DNA of 64,000 nucleotides from Nitrospirota bacterium (GTDB lineage Bacteria > Nitrospirota > Thermodesulfovibrionia > Thermodesulfovibrionales > Dissulfurispiraceae), in NCBI GenBank assembly GCA_040752355.1, contig JBFMHE010000001.1:124001-188000 (forward strand), in the 5' to 3' direction. The position numbers and the translations under genes are program-made. The notes below the pieces were generated by a model. It was not told the origin of the DNA and ran no database searches. It was given only the letters and a program-made list of their open reading frames with translations. Shown here piece after piece: positions 42,404-54,802 of the stretch (positions are counted from its first letter, which is position 1; each line of letters opens with the position of its first letter).

Positions 42404-44341
42404 CTATGCCGGCGCGAGGGATTCTTCGGTTCTCTTTTTCGATTCGCCGATGATATGCTCGATGCTCTCGCGGTCGAGCACCTCCTCTTTTATCAGCGCC
42501 CCGGCAAGATCGTTGAGAACGGGCATATGCCTCTTCAGCACCTCCCCGGCCCTCGATTCGGCTTCGTTCATGATCCTCCGGATCTCCTGGTCCATGAGCC
42601 AGGCCATCTCGTCGCTGTACCGCTTCTGCTGCGAGAGCTCCCTGCCGAGAAAGGGGTGCTCCTCTCCCCTGCCGAGATTGATCGGTCCGACCTTCTCGCT
42701 CATGCCCCACTGGGCGACCATCTTTTCGGCGAGGGCGGTCGCCTCCTTCAGGTCGTTCTGTGCGCCGGTGCTGAGGTCGTTGAAGACGAGGAGCTCGGCG
42801 ACCCTGCCCGCGAGCGCGACGCTGAGCTTGTTGATGAGGTACGAGCGGGGATAGTAGTGGCGGTCCTCTTCGGGCAGGAGCTGTGTCACTCCCATCGCCA
42901 TGCCCCGGGGAATGATGCTGACTTTATGGATAGGGTCGGTATTCGGGAGCTCCCATGCCACCAGCGTATGGCCCGCCTCGTGGTATGCGGTGATCTTCTT
43001 CTCGAGGTCGCTCATCGCCTCTTCCTTTACCGAGCCCATCAGGATAATGTCCCTCGCCTCCTCGAAGTCCTCCATATAGATGCGGTCCTTCCCCTTTCTG
43101 ATCGCGATGAGGGCCGCTTCGTTGGCGAGATTTTCGAGGTCGGCGCCGGTCATGCCGGGGGTGCCTTTCGCTATCCGCTCGAGATTGACATCCGCATCCA
43201 GTCGTTTGTTTCTCGTATGCACCTCGAGAATCGATTTTCGCTCTTTCCAGCCCGGCCTGTCGACGACGATATGGCGGTCGAACCGTCCCGGCCTCAGCAG
43301 GGCAGGGTCGAGCACATCGGGCCTGTTCGTAGCGGCCATGATGATGACCTCCTCATGAGGGGCGAATCCGTCCATCTCGCTCAGGAGCTGGTTAAGGGTC
43401 TGCTCCCGCTCGTCGTGTCCTCCGCCCAGTCCGGCCCCCCTGGTGCGTCCCACTGCGTCGATCTCGTCGATGAAGATGATGCTGGGCTGCGCTGCCTTGG
43501 CCTTCTGGAACATGTCCCTCACCCGTGAGGCGCCCACTCCCACGAACATCTCGATGAACTCCGAGCCGCTGATGCTGAAGAACGGCACCCCCGCCTCCCC
43601 GGCCGTCGCCCGCGCAAGGAGCGTCTTGCCCGTGCCCGGTGGACCAACGAGGAGTATCCCACGGGGGACCTTGGCGCCGAACACCTTGAACCGTGCGGGA
43701 TTCTTGAGGAACTCTATGGTCTCGCGCAGCTCCTGTTTTACATTCTCCATGCCCGCTACATCCCTGAAGGTCACCTTGGGATTCTTCACGTCATAGAGCT
43801 TCGCCTTGCTCGCCCCGAAGCTGAAGAGCCCGCCGGCCCCTCCATGGATCTGCTGCTGCGCCCGGCGCATTATCAGTATCCAGAAACCGATGATCAGCAC
43901 CCAGGGGAGGATGCCCAGCACCAGCTGCCAGAAGAAGGAAGTGCGTTCCGCAGGCCTCACGCTTATGTCGACGTTTCTTTTCTGGAGCCGGTCGAGGAGC
44001 TCTTCTCCCTGGAATGCCGGAAGATAGGTCTGGAACTGTTTTATCGTAACCGACCGCTGCTGCTCCGGCGGGGTAACGGAAATCGGTTTGATGAGCTCTC
44101 CCTGGACATTCAGCTCTTTGATGGTTACGGACTGGATATTCCCTGCGTCGAGCTCGCTGATGAACCTGCTGTAGGTGATGGTCTGGTACGGGGGATTCTC
44201 TGCCACGTTCGTCCGCTGCTGCCACATATAGATGATGGCGATGATGACGAGGGAGACGATAACGAGCCGCCACAGGGGACTACCCATGCTTTCGGAATTC
44301 TGCTCTTTATTGTTACGGTTGTCGGTATTTTGCTGATTCAT
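42404..44341 (-). CDS. ftsH: ATP-dependent zinc metalloprotease FtsH
   Basis: A 645-residue membrane protease: segment 1 (about 25-41), periplasmic domain, segment 2 (about 140-160), AAA+ module with Walker A GPPGTGKT (about 230), Walker B IIFIDEID, arginine-finger region RPGRFDRH, and the M41 protease domain with HEAGH (about 452) and the third Zn ligand Asp near LSTGAQND. FtsH degrades misfolded membrane proteins and regulatory substrates. The start [10 protein letters not shown] fits the family. It lies 31 bases after pfkB on the same strand. Confidence 0.96.
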   Translation of the reverse strand: MNQQNTDNRNNKEQNSESMGSPLWRLVIVSLVIIAIIYMWQQRTNVAENPPYQTITYSRFISELDAGNIQSVTIKELNVQGELIKPISVTPPEQQRSVTIKQFQTYLPAFQGEELLDRLQKRNVDISVRPAERTSFFWQLVLGILPWVLIIGFWILIMRRAQQQIHGGAGGLFSFGASKAKLYDVKNPKVTFRDVAGMENVKQELRETIEFLKNPARFKVFGAKVPRGILLVGPPGTGKTLLARATAGEAGVPFFSISGSEFIEMFVGVGASRVRDMFQKAKAAQPSIIFIDEIDAVGRTRGAGLGGGHDEREQTLNQLLSEMDGFAPHEEVIIMAATNRPDVLDPALLRPGRFDRHIVVDRPGWKERKSILEVHTRNKRLDADVNLERIAKGTPGMTGADLENLANEAALIAIRKGKDRIYMEDFEEARDIILMGSVKEEAMSDLEKKITAYHEAGHTLVAWELPNTDPIHKVSIIPRGMAMGVTQLLPEEDRHYYPRSYLINKLSVALAGRVAELLVFNDLSTGAQNDLKEATALAEKMVAQWGMSEKVGPINLGRGEEHPFLGRELSQQKRYSDEMAWLMDQEIRRIMNEAESRAGEVLKRHMPVLNDLAGALIKEEVLDRESIEHIIGESKKRTEESLAPA

Positions 44342-44372
44342 GGTACTTCCTGAGGGGAATTTGAACGCCGGG

Positions 44373-45329
44373 CTATGCCTGTCCGGCAGGGGCGGGAGTC
44401 TGCTTGAGCATCTCCGCGAAGAGACGCTCCGTATCCTCCCTGCGGCAGAGCTCGGTGCCGGGGGTCATGACGGCTGCGGCGCCGGCGGCGATGCCGAACC
44501 TGAACGCATCGGATAAGGGACGCCCCCTCGCAAGACCGAGCACGATGCCGGCGAGCATGCTGTCGCCCGCGCCCACGGCGCTTACGACAGGCACGGGAGG
44601 GGCGCTGGCACGTTCCTGCTGTTCGGCAGTGACCAGTACGGCGCCTTCGGCGCCGAGTGAGACGACGACAGCGGTACAGAATCCCTCATCGACGAGGCCG
44701 CGCGCTGCTGCCATTACGTCCTCATCATCGATGATGTCCCGGCCAACGAGCTCGCCGAGCTCCCGGCGGTTCGGTTTCAGCAGGTAGACCCCTTCGCGCA
44801 CCGCTTTTTCGAGGGCGCTTCCCGAAGTGTCGAGAATGAACGTGCTGCCGAGTATGGCTGCCTGGCGCGCCACTGCAGCATAGAAATCGTCATTCATCCC
44901 CGGAGGGAGGCTGCCGCTCGCGACGATGCAGTCGGGAGCGGGAGTAAACGAGGAGAGCCGTTCGAGGCAGCGCTCGCTCTCTTCGGGAGTGAGCCGGGGA
45001 CCGGGCATGCCGAAGCGGTACTGCCTGCCCGAGCCCGTCTCGAGGACGATCATGTTCTCCCGCGTCCATCCCTGCACCGGGACAGGGTAATTGATGATTC
45101 CCTCGCTGTCGAGCAGGCCCTTGAGCATCTGCCCCGTCGGCCCGCCGGCGGTAAACAGCGCTGCCGATTCGCCTCCCAGCCGGTGCATGGCGCGCGATAC
45201 GTTGATACCGCCGCCGCCCGGATCGTAATGAGGAGGAGCACAGCGCAGCTTTCTCTCGGGAAGTACCTGATCGACAGAGGTGCTCGTATCAATGGCGGGA
45301 TTCATGGTAAGGGTGACGATAGTCTTCAT
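44373..45329 (-). CDS. pfkB: PfkB-type sugar kinase (6-phosphofructokinase II-like)
   Basis: A 318-residue ribokinase-fold enzyme. Alignment by eye with E. coli Pfk-2 is close: TLTMNPAIDTS, PERKLRC, DPGGGGINVSRA, YRFGMPGP, ASGSLPPGM, KPNRRELGELV and GAGDSMLAGI (catalytic Asp about 255). It should phosphorylate fructose 6-phosphate or a related hexose phosphate (tagatose 6-phosphate, fructose 1-phosphate in relatives). The first gene of a minus-strand pair with ftsH, and divergent from the CinA-C gene. Confidence 0.88.
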   Translation of the reverse strand: MKTIVTLTMNPAIDTSTSVDQVLPERKLRCAPPHYDPGGGGINVSRAMHRLGGESAALFTAGGPTGQMLKGLLDSEGIINYPVPVQGWTRENMIVLETGSGRQYRFGMPGPRLTPEESERCLERLSSFTPAPDCIVASGSLPPGMNDDFYAAVARQAAILGSTFILDTSGSALEKAVREGVYLLKPNRRELGELVGRDIIDDEDVMAAARGLVDEGFCTAVVVSLGAEGAVLVTAEQQERASAPPVPVVSAVGAGDSMLAGIVLGLARGRPLSDAFRFGIAAGAAAVMTPGTELCRREDTERLFAEMLKQTPAPAGQA

Positions 45330-45426
45330 GACGGTCCCTCTCCTACCTCAAGGGTAGCCCATTTCCCCCACCTTGTCAAACAAGGGACGATTCGAGAACT
45401 CCTCGACAGGAGAGGAAATTTTTCGG

Positions 45427-45455
45427 TTGTGCCGGTATCATTTTTATAGTATATT
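45427..45455 (+). promoter_or_regulatory. Putative promoter of the amidohydrolase-ligase genes
   Basis: TTGTGC (45427-45432), 17-base spacer, TATATT (45450-45455), followed by GGAGGG and the ATG at 45481. Confidence 0.5.
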
Positions 45456-45480
45456 CTCTGCGTGGAGGGAGCGGTAAGGG

Positions 45481-48061
<2,581 letters not shown>

Positions 48062-48230
48062 GGCCTCTGTCATCCACGCCTTCGAGCAACCCCCTCTAAA
48101 GTAACTGCTGTTTTCCCACGATAACAGGAGTATGGGTCAAAATTATGACGCGGCAAGATTTGCCGTATAGCAGCAGGCAAGGAAAAAAGTGATAGGGCGC
48201 CCTGTTGAAAACAGTGTTATTTCAATAGTC

Positions 48231-48257
48231 TTGCTGTTTCGCCTCACTAGGTATAAT
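48231..48257 (+). promoter_or_regulatory. Putative promoter of the nonulosonate cluster
   Basis: TTGCTG (48231-48236), a short 15-base spacer, and a perfect TATAAT (48252-48257). The spacer is 2 bases below optimum, so it may be a weak or differently regulated promoter. It lies 67 bases before the legB ATG in the 262-base spacer after ligA. Confidence 0.4.
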
Positions 48258-48323
48258 TATTGCTCTCTTTTGAAGGTGGTCCCATAGGATCATGTGGTCA
48301 ATGCTGTGCTAAAGAGGAATGGT

Positions 48324-49322
48324 ATGGACCTGAAAGGGAAAAAGATCTTGGTTACCGGTGCCGACGGATTTATCGGCAGCCATCTTGTTGAGGCTCTGAA
48401 GGATAGGGGGTGCTCGATCAGGGCCTTTGTTTATTACAATTCATTCAGTTCCTGGGGATGGCTCGACAGCCTTTCAAAGGAGCGGATGAAGGATATAGAG
48501 ATATTCTCCGGCGATATAAGAGATCCCAATGGCGTCCGCGCGGCAATGGAAGATATCGATGTCGTATTTCATCTCGCCGCGCTGATCGGGATTCCCTTTT
48601 CGTACCATTCTCCCGATTCATATGTCGATACCAATATCAAGGGCACCCTCAATATCCTGCAGGCCTCGCGCGACGCCGGGGTGAAAAAGGTGCTGGTCAC
48701 CTCGACCTCCGAGGTCTATGGAACGGCGCGTTACGTGCCCATCGACGAGCATCATCCACGGCAGGGGCAGTCTCCCTATTCCGCAACGAAGATAGGCGCT
48801 GATGCTCTCGCCGAATCATTTTACCGCAGCTTCAATCTGCCCGTTGTTATCGTCAGACCATTTAATACGTTCGGTCCTCGCCAATCAGCGAGGGCGGTGA
48901 TCCCGACCATTGCAACGCAGCTCCTGGCGGGTAAACGAGTAGTGCGGCTCGGGGCGCTTCATCCGACACGTGATCTCGTGTACATCAAGGATACGGTGTG
49001 CGGCTTCATTGCTATAGCACAATCGGACAACGTGATCGGCGAGGAAATAAACATAGCGACCGGCAGAGAGATATCCGTGGGCGATCTCGCGAAGAAATTT
49101 ATCGGGATGATCAATCCGGAGGCGAGAATCGTCGGCGACAAGGCAAGGCTTCGGCCGAAAAGAAGCGAGGTGGAGCGGCTGCTGGGCAGCCGCAAAAAGA
49201 TAATGAAGCTCACCGGCTGGAAGCCCCGGTATTCGCTGGATGAGGGACTCCGGGAGACTATCGAATGGCTGCGGCAGAAAGAAAATGCACAACGCTATAA
49301 TGCCGACATCTACAATGTCTAG
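48324..49322 (+). CDS. legB: Nucleotide-sugar 4,6-dehydratase of legionaminic acid synthesis (LegB-type)
   Basis: A 332-residue extended short-chain dehydrogenase: Rossmann VTGADGFIGSHL, then FVYYNSFSSWGWLD, FSGDIRDPNGV and FHLAALIGIPFSYHSPDSYVDTN, with catalytic TSTSEVYG and YSATK (Y-x-x-x-K). These strings match the LegB group, which removes water from GDP- or UDP-GlcNAc at C4-C6. ATG 48324 is chosen because the family starts MxLKGKKILVTGADG; a GTG at 48294 would add 10 residues. First gene of the cluster; its stop overlaps legC by 8 bases. With a PtmE-type guanylyltransferase gene downstream, GDP-GlcNAc is the likely substrate. Confidence 0.88.
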   Translation: MDLKGKKILVTGADGFIGSHLVEALKDRGCSIRAFVYYNSFSSWGWLDSLSKERMKDIEIFSGDIRDPNGVRAAMEDIDVVFHLAALIGIPFSYHSPDSYVDTNIKGTLNILQASRDAGVKKVLVTSTSEVYGTARYVPIDEHHPRQGQSPYSATKIGADALAESFYRSFNLPVVIVRPFNTFGPRQSARAVIPTIATQLLAGKRVVRLGALHPTRDLVYIKDTVCGFIAIAQSDNVIGEEINIATGREISVGDLAKKFIGMINPEARIVGDKARLRPKRSEVERLLGSRKKIMKLTGWKPRYSLDEGLRETIEWLRQKENAQRYNADIYNV

Positions 49323-50418
49323 CGAGATATCACTCGATGCTCCCAATATCGGAGAGCGGGAAAAGGAGTATCTGAACCGGGCGCTCGAAAGCGGCTATGT
49401 TTCTACGGTCGGACCTTTTGTCCCTGAGTTCGAAGGGCGGTTTGCGCTGTACCTGGACGTACCCTGCGCGGTGTCGACCCAGAGCGGGACGGCGGCGCTC
49501 CATATGGCGCTGCATGAGCTTGGGATAGGGCAGGGGGATGAGGTTATCGTGCCTGCGTTAACCTTTGTTGCCACGGTAAATCCCCTCATGTATGCGGGAG
49601 CCAGGCCGGTCTTCGTCGATGTCGATCCATCGACATGGAACATCGCGCCGGAAGCGATAGAAAAAAGCATCACCAAAAAGACAAAGGCGATTATCCCCGT
49701 CCATCTCTATGGAAATCCCTGTGACATGGACTCACTTATGACGCTTGCCGCACGGCACGGTCTGTCTGTCGTCGAGGACGCCACCGAGAGTCTGGGCGCC
49801 CGCTTCGGCGGACGTGCTACCGGGACCTTCGGCGATATGGGCTGTTTCAGCTTCAATGGGAACAAGATCATCACCACGGGCGGCGGCGGGATGGTAGTCG
49901 GCAGAGACGACCAGCGAATGGGACATATAAAGTTTCTGGTGAATCAGGCGCGGGATGAAGAAAAGGGCTACTATCATCCCGAGATAGGATTCAACTATAG
50001 AATGACCAACATAGAGGCGGCACTGGGACTTGCGCAGATGGCGCGGCTGGAGGAGTTCCTGGCCAAGAAACGTGCGTTCAACCGGCTCTACCGGGAAGCG
50101 CTCGCGGGGATCGATGGCATACTCTTCCAGCAGGAGTACAGGGATGCCGAGAGCTCATGCTGGCTGACCTGTATAACCGTTGAAAGGGCAGTCGATATGC
50201 CCGCCCTGCAGGAAGCGCTCCGCGCGAGGGGGCTCCCTACGAGAAGGCTTTTCATGCCGATAACGGAATTCCCTCCATACCATAGGTGCTCAAAGGGTGA
50301 TTTGAGCGCTACCTATCGCCTCTACGAGAGAAGTTTGTGCCTGCCGAGCTCAACCCTCAACACGGCGAACGACATTCAGCATGCGTGCAGCGTGCTCAGG
50401 GAGATACTGGAGCGATGA
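49315..50418 (+). CDS. legC: PLP aminotransferase of legionaminic acid synthesis (LegC-type)
   Basis: A 367-residue DegT/DnrJ/EryC1 aminotransferase: STQSGTAALHMAL, VIVPALTFVATVNPL, PVHLYGNPCDMD, VVEDATESLGARF and the Schiff-base Lys in FSFNGNKIITTGGGGM. LegC converts the 4-keto-6-deoxy nucleotide sugar to the 4-amino form with glutamate as donor. Start ATG 49315 overlaps legB; longer frame starts would lie inside legB. Its end overlaps the NeuD-like gene in ATGA. Confidence 0.88.
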   Translation: MSSEISLDAPNIGEREKEYLNRALESGYVSTVGPFVPEFEGRFALYLDVPCAVSTQSGTAALHMALHELGIGQGDEVIVPALTFVATVNPLMYAGARPVFVDVDPSTWNIAPEAIEKSITKKTKAIIPVHLYGNPCDMDSLMTLAARHGLSVVEDATESLGARFGGRATGTFGDMGCFSFNGNKIITTGGGGMVVGRDDQRMGHIKFLVNQARDEEKGYYHPEIGFNYRMTNIEAALGLAQMARLEEFLAKKRAFNRLYREALAGIDGILFQQEYRDAESSCWLTCITVERAVDMPALQEALRARGLPTRRLFMPITEFPPYHRCSKGDLSATYRLYERSLCLPSSTLNTANDIQHACSVLREILER

Positions 50419-51068
50419 AAGAGGCGCTTGTGCTGATTGGCGGCGGCGGGCACTGCAGAGCCTGTATCGATGTGATCGAGGCAGCAGGCAATTTTTCCAT
50501 TGCCGGGATCGTCGACGTTAATGAAAAGAAGGGATCGAACGTTCTCGGATATCCTCTCTTCGCCGGCGACGACGAGCTGCCGTCGCTCATGAGCGCCTAC
50601 CGGTATTTTCTTATAACGATAGGGCAGGTAAAGTCCCCTGATAAGCGGCGACAGCTATTTGCCATGCTCAAAGGACTCGGCGCCGAGCTCCCGTCGATTA
50701 CCTCTCCCTCTGCCCGTGTTTCGGATCATGCAGCGATCGGCGAGGGAGCGATCATCATGCACGGCGCAATTGTGGGTCCGGGTTCGCGTATCGGCAGGAA
50801 CTGCATCATCAATACCGGCGCTGTCATAGAGCACGACTGCGTTATAGAAGACCATTGCCATATTTCCACCGGCGCCGTTGTCAACGGAGAATGCCGCATC
50901 GGAGGAGGGACCCTCGTAGGGAGCGGCAGTGTTCTCAACAACGGGCTCACTATCAGCGGCAATACAATCGTGGGCGCCGGGGCCGTGGTCACGCGATCGA
51001 TAGACGAGAGCGGTACGTACGTGGGCGTCCCTGCGAGGAAGATCGTTCTCCCGGGGAGAGCGGTATGA
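50415..51068 (+). CDS. NeuD-type N-acetyltransferase (LegH-like)
   Basis: A 217-residue protein with a Rossmann-like N-terminal half (LIGGGGHCRACIDVIEAAG) and a left-handed beta-helix of hexapeptide repeats (IGEGAIIMHGAIVGPGSRIGRNCIINTGAVIEHDCVIEDHC), with a catalytic His in IEHDC. This group acetylates the 4-amino group of trideoxy sugars or O-acetylates sialic acids. In this operon order the role of LegH, N-acetylation of the 4-amino sugar, is expected. ATGA overlaps on both sides. Confidence 0.82.
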   Translation: MKEALVLIGGGGHCRACIDVIEAAGNFSIAGIVDVNEKKGSNVLGYPLFAGDDELPSLMSAYRYFLITIGQVKSPDKRRQLFAMLKGLGAELPSITSPSARVSDHAAIGEGAIIMHGAIVGPGSRIGRNCIINTGAVIEHDCVIEDHCHISTGAVVNGECRIGGGTLVGSGSVLNNGLTISGNTIVGAGAVVTRSIDESGTYVGVPARKIVLPGRAV

Positions 51069-52072
51069 GACGGCGCGTATTTGTTATTGCAGAGGCAGGA
51101 GTCAATCACAACGGCGACATAGCTATCGCCAGGAGGATGATCGATGCTGCTTCCGAGGCGGGGGCAGACGCGGTCAAGTTTCAGACCTTCAAGGCCGAGA
51201 GAGTCATAAGCAGAAATGCCCCGAAGGCCGACTATCAAAAAAAGACAACCGGTACTCGTGAATCCCAACTCGAGATGGTTAATCGGCTGGAGCTCGACAG
51301 AAAGGCGCATCGGGAACTGGTAACCCACTGCAGACGGAAGAGAATAGCATTTCTTTCCACCCCTTTTGACCTTGAAAGCATCGATCTGCTCAATGCTCTT
51401 GGCCTGACCATATTCAAAATTCCTTCAGGGGAGATAACCAATCTCCCGTATTTGAGGAAAATAGGCGGATTGAGAAAGAAAATCATTCTATCGACGGGCA
51501 TGGCCGATATGGGCGAGATAGAGGATGCGCTCGATGTGCTCACGCAGGCGGGTACGGCAAAGAGGGACATTACGGTGCTGCATTGTACAACCGAGTATCC
51601 TGCCCCGCTGAAAGACGTGAACTTGCTTGCCATGATTACCATCAGAGATGCGTTCAAGGTAAGTGTTGGATATTCGGATCATACAAACGGTATCGAGGTC
51701 CCGATTGCCGCGGTTGCCCTTGGAGCAACTGTTATTGAAAAACACTTTACGCTTGATAGGACCATGGAGGGGCCGGACCATAAAGCTTCTTTAGAGTACG
51801 GGGAGTTGAAAAGTATGATTACTGCTATAAGAAATACTGAAAGAGCGCTTGGTAATGGTATCAAGAGCCCCTCGTTATCAGAAATGAAGAATAAAATCGC
51901 GGTAAGAAAAAGCATTGTGGCATCAAGAAATATTGAAAAAGGTGAAACGCTGTCGGAGGAGAACGTGACGGTTAAAAGGCCGGGAACGGGAATAAGCCCC
52001 ATGAAATGGGATAGTGTTATTGGAACAGTAGCTAAAGCAAAGTTCACCGAGGACGAGATAATAGAACTATGA
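51065..52072 (+). CDS. legI: N,N'-diacetyllegionaminic acid synthase (NeuB/LegI family)
   Basis: A 335-residue synthase: FVIAEAGVNHNGDI, ADAVKFQTFKAERVISRNAPKADYQ, GEITNLPYLRKIG, LHCTTEYPAP, VGYSDHTNGIEVPIAAVALGATVIEKHFTLDR and the C-terminal SAF/antifreeze-like domain (RKSIVASRNIEKGETLSEENV). It condenses the C6 diacetamido-trideoxy mannose product with phosphoenolpyruvate. NeuB-type sequences cannot be assigned to Neu, Leg or Pse with certainty, but the operon favours Leg. ATGA overlap with the next gene. Base composition falls sharply towards its 3' end. Confidence 0.88.
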   Translation: MRRRVFVIAEAGVNHNGDIAIARRMIDAASEAGADAVKFQTFKAERVISRNAPKADYQKKTTGTRESQLEMVNRLELDRKAHRELVTHCRRKRIAFLSTPFDLESIDLLNALGLTIFKIPSGEITNLPYLRKIGGLRKKIILSTGMADMGEIEDALDVLTQAGTAKRDITVLHCTTEYPAPLKDVNLLAMITIRDAFKVSVGYSDHTNGIEVPIAAVALGATVIEKHFTLDRTMEGPDHKASLEYGELKSMITAIRNTERALGNGIKSPSLSEMKNKIAVRKSIVASRNIEKGETLSEENVTVKRPGTGISPMKWDSVIGTVAKAKFTEDEIIEL

Positions 52073-52953
52073 GAGTCATTTTCATAGGGTCTGTTGAATC
52101 AAGCAGAAGAATGTTGGAGAAACTGCTACATCTAAGAGCGAATATTGTGGGTGTCGTAACTCAAAAAAGCTCAGCTTTCAATGCTGATTTTGCAGACCTC
52201 ACCGATATATGCGAAGGATGCTCTATCCCCTATCGGTATGTAGAAAAAATAAATGAGAGGGAAACTATCCAGTGGATAGAGCGCTTGTTGCCTGATGTTA
52301 TCTTCTGTTTCGGCTTCTCTCAACTACTGAATAATGAGGTCTTAGGTATAGCTCCAATGGGCGTTATCGGATTTCATCCTGCCAAGCTTCCTCAAAATCG
52401 AGGCAGGCATCCTATAATATGGGCCTTAGCTTTAGGACTTGAGAAGACTGCTTCAACCTTTTTTTTCATGAGTAAAGATGCAGATGATGGCGATATTCTA
52501 AGTCAAGTTGATATTGAGATTACGTATGAGGACAACGCAAGAACACTTTATGACAAAATAATAAGTGCAGCGTTGATACAGATAGAAACGTTCCTTCCGA
52601 AATTATATGACAAAACGTTTCGGCGTACTTCTCAAGATCGTGCACAGGCGAATTACTGGAGAAAGCGGATAAAGAAAGACGGAGAAATAGATTTTAGAAT
52701 GTGCAGCAGGACAATTTATAATCTTGTTCGAGCACTAACAAAGCCCTACGTAGGAGCTCACGTTGTATATAAAGGGCATGAAGTAAGAGTGTGGGATGCA
52801 AGAGAGGTCCAAGTAAATTTGAGTAATATAGAGCATGGTAAAGTTATAAACGTCGCACAAGGCCAAGTATTGGTAAAATGCGCGGATAATGCGATTCTCC
52901 TTATAACCCATGAGTTTGAAGGCTTGCCTATAGTAGGAGAATACTTGCAATGA
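52069..52953 (+). CDS. Formyltransferase-family protein
   Basis: A 294-residue methionyl-tRNA-formyltransferase-fold protein: PDVIFCFGFSQLL, GVIGFHPAKLPQNRGRHPIIWA and DDGDILSQVDI. The catalytic N-x-H is changed to G-F-H; the His and the Asp (in DDGDIL) are kept. Such sequences occur beside NeuB-type genes and are thought to N-formylate amino sugars using 10-formyl-tetrahydrofolate. Its C-terminal domain (YKGHEVRVWDAREVQ) is the Fmt-type OB fold. Overlaps the neighbours in ATGA. AT-rich. Loss of the Asn may alter activity. Confidence 0.8.
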   Translation: MRVIFIGSVESSRRMLEKLLHLRANIVGVVTQKSSAFNADFADLTDICEGCSIPYRYVEKINERETIQWIERLLPDVIFCFGFSQLLNNEVLGIAPMGVIGFHPAKLPQNRGRHPIIWALALGLEKTASTFFFMSKDADDGDILSQVDIEITYEDNARTLYDKIISAALIQIETFLPKLYDKTFRRTSQDRAQANYWRKRIKKDGEIDFRMCSRTIYNLVRALTKPYVGAHVVYKGHEVRVWDAREVQVNLSNIEHGKVINVAQGQVLVKCADNAILLITHEFEGLPIVGEYLQ

Positions 52954-53618
52954 GGAAAGTGTTGGTTCTCGCAGCCCATCCTGACGATGAAACCCTTGGT
53001 TGTGGCGGCACACTGCTAAAACACAAGGCGAGCGGTGATGAGATACGTTGGCTTATTGCTACATGCATGAGAGAGGAGGACGGTTTCCAGCGCGAAAGAA
53101 TAGTGGCGAGAAAGGAAGAGATAGAAAGAGTAACCACTATGTATGGATTTGATGAGGTCTACAATCTTGATGTGCCGGCCATGAAGACGGATGAGATACC
53201 CATCGGCGAGCTGGTAAATAGGATATCTACTATATTTCAGCTGATTAAACCAGAGACTCTTTATCTTCCTTTCAAAGGAGATATTCATAGCGACCATAGA
53301 ATACTTTTTGAGGCTGCATACAGTTGCACAAAAGCATTCAGACACCCTCTTCTAAAGAGAGTGGCAATGTACGAGACCATTAGTGAGACTGAATTTGCCC
53401 CGAGTTTGTACGGGCATGCATTCATTCCAAACTATTTTATAGACGTTAGTGATTTTTTGCATGAAAAGCTCGAAATAATGAGGGTCTATAAGAGTGAGAT
53501 TGGGGAGCATCCGTTTCCCAGGAGCATAGAAAACATAAAATCCCTGGCAACTTTCAGAGGAGCTACGGCGGGATGTCAATATGCGGAGAGTTTCGTAATT
53601 TTAAAGGAGATATGGTAA
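52950..53618 (+). CDS. PIG-L family N-deacetylase
   Basis: A 222-residue LmbE/PIG-L enzyme: AHPDDETLGCGG near the N-terminus (Zn ligands His and Asp) and the later HSDHR (third ligand His), with YLPFKGDIH. These deacetylate N-acetylated sugars or related compounds. Paired with the formyltransferase it could exchange an acetyl for a formyl or other acyl group on the sugar. AT-rich like the neighbour. Ends 7 bases inside the next gene. Confidence 0.88.
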   Translation: MRKVLVLAAHPDDETLGCGGTLLKHKASGDEIRWLIATCMREEDGFQRERIVARKEEIERVTTMYGFDEVYNLDVPAMKTDEIPIGELVNRISTIFQLIKPETLYLPFKGDIHSDHRILFEAAYSCTKAFRHPLLKRVAMYETISETEFAPSLYGHAFIPNYFIDVSDFLHEKLEIMRVYKSEIGEHPFPRSIENIKSLATFRGATAGCQYAESFVILKEIW

Positions 53619-54802
53619 AGAGAAAGATTTGTATATTTAGTGGTACAAGGGCGGAGTATGGTCTCCTGCGGCCGCTTATGCATGAGATTAATAGGGATGA
53701 AGGCTTGCAACTTCAGATAATAGTTTCCGGCATGCATTTAGCTCCAGAATTCGGTTTGACATATAAGGAAATAGAAGCTGACGGATTTCAAATAAACAAA
53801 AAAGTGGAGATTCTCTTAAGTTCTGATACATCGGTAGGTTTGGCCAAATCCGTAGGATTGGGGCTCATAAGCTTTAGCGAGACTCTCGAGGAGCTAAAGC
53901 CGGATATAGTAGTGGTCCTTGGTGATAGGTTTGAGGCACTTGCCGCTGCAACTGCAGCACTGATTTGCAGGGTTCCCCTTGCCCATCTACACGGAGGAGA
54001 AGCAACTTTTGGCCTGATCGATGAGGCCATAAGACATTCAGTAACTAAAATGAGCCACTTGCATTTCACTTCTACAGAAGAGTATAGGCGGAGAGTCATC
54101 CAGCTGGGAGAGCAGCCGGAGAGAGTGTTTGCTGTAGGCGCTATAGGGCTGGACACAGTTAAAAAACTGAGGTTCCTCTCCAAGGCGGAGCTGAAGCGAC
54201 AGTATGGCATAAAGTTTAACAAGCACAACGTGCTTGTTACGTTTCATCCGGTTACATTAGAAAATAACACCTCGGAGGTACAGTTTAAAGCTTTGCTCAG
54301 AGCTTTAGACGTGCAAAAGGATACGACTATCATCTTTACTAAGGCAAATGCCGACATGGGGGGACGAATAATCAATAGGCTAATCGATGAATATGTTGCA
54401 ACTCGCCCGGAAAAATCGTTTGCATTCTGTTCACTTGGGCAGCGCGGATACTTATCAACAATGCGCTGCGTTGATGCAGTAGTAGGCAACTCATCGAGTG
54501 GAATTCTTGAGGCCCCTAGTTTAGGAGTTGGTACGATAAATATCGGCAGGCGGCAAGAGGGCAGGATAAGAGCAACGAGCGTTATTGATTGTGAGCCGAC
54601 AACCTCGGCGATAAAGAAAGCGATAGGACATCTATATTCCGATGAATTCCAGAAACACCTTCGGACGGTACAGAACCCCTACGGCGATGGAAATACTGCA
54701 CTGAGGATTAAGGATATTCTAAAAAAACACGACATAAAGAGTATGGGTAAAAAGATTTTTTTCGATTTGCCTGGCTATGGTACGAAAGGAAGAGCGATTT
54801 GA
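53612..54802 (+). CDS. legG: Hydrolysing nucleotide-sugar 2-epimerase (NeuC/LegG type)
   Basis: A 396-residue GT-B-fold epimerase: IFSGTRAEYGLLRPLM, VSGMHLAPEFGLTY, VVVLGDRFEALAAATAAL, HLHGGEATFGLIDEAIRHSVTKMSHLHF, TFHPVT and NSSSGILEAPSLG. Members release UDP/GDP while inverting C2, giving 2,4-diacetamido-2,4,6-trideoxymannose in the Leg pathway. ATG 53612 has AAAGGAGA before it; an earlier GTG/ATG at 53573 would overlap PIG-L far more. The product feeds LegI. Confidence 0.85.
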   Translation: MVKRKICIFSGTRAEYGLLRPLMHEINRDEGLQLQIIVSGMHLAPEFGLTYKEIEADGFQINKKVEILLSSDTSVGLAKSVGLGLISFSETLEELKPDIVVVLGDRFEALAAATAALICRVPLAHLHGGEATFGLIDEAIRHSVTKMSHLHFTSTEEYRRRVIQLGEQPERVFAVGAIGLDTVKKLRFLSKAELKRQYGIKFNKHNVLVTFHPVTLENNTSEVQFKALLRALDVQKDTTIIFTKANADMGGRIINRLIDEYVATRPEKSFAFCSLGQRGYLSTMRCVDAVVGNSSSGILEAPSLGVGTINIGRRQEGRIRATSVIDCEPTTSAIKKAIGHLYSDEFQKHLRTVQNPYGDGNTALRIKDILKKHDIKSMGKKIFFDLPGYGTKGRAI

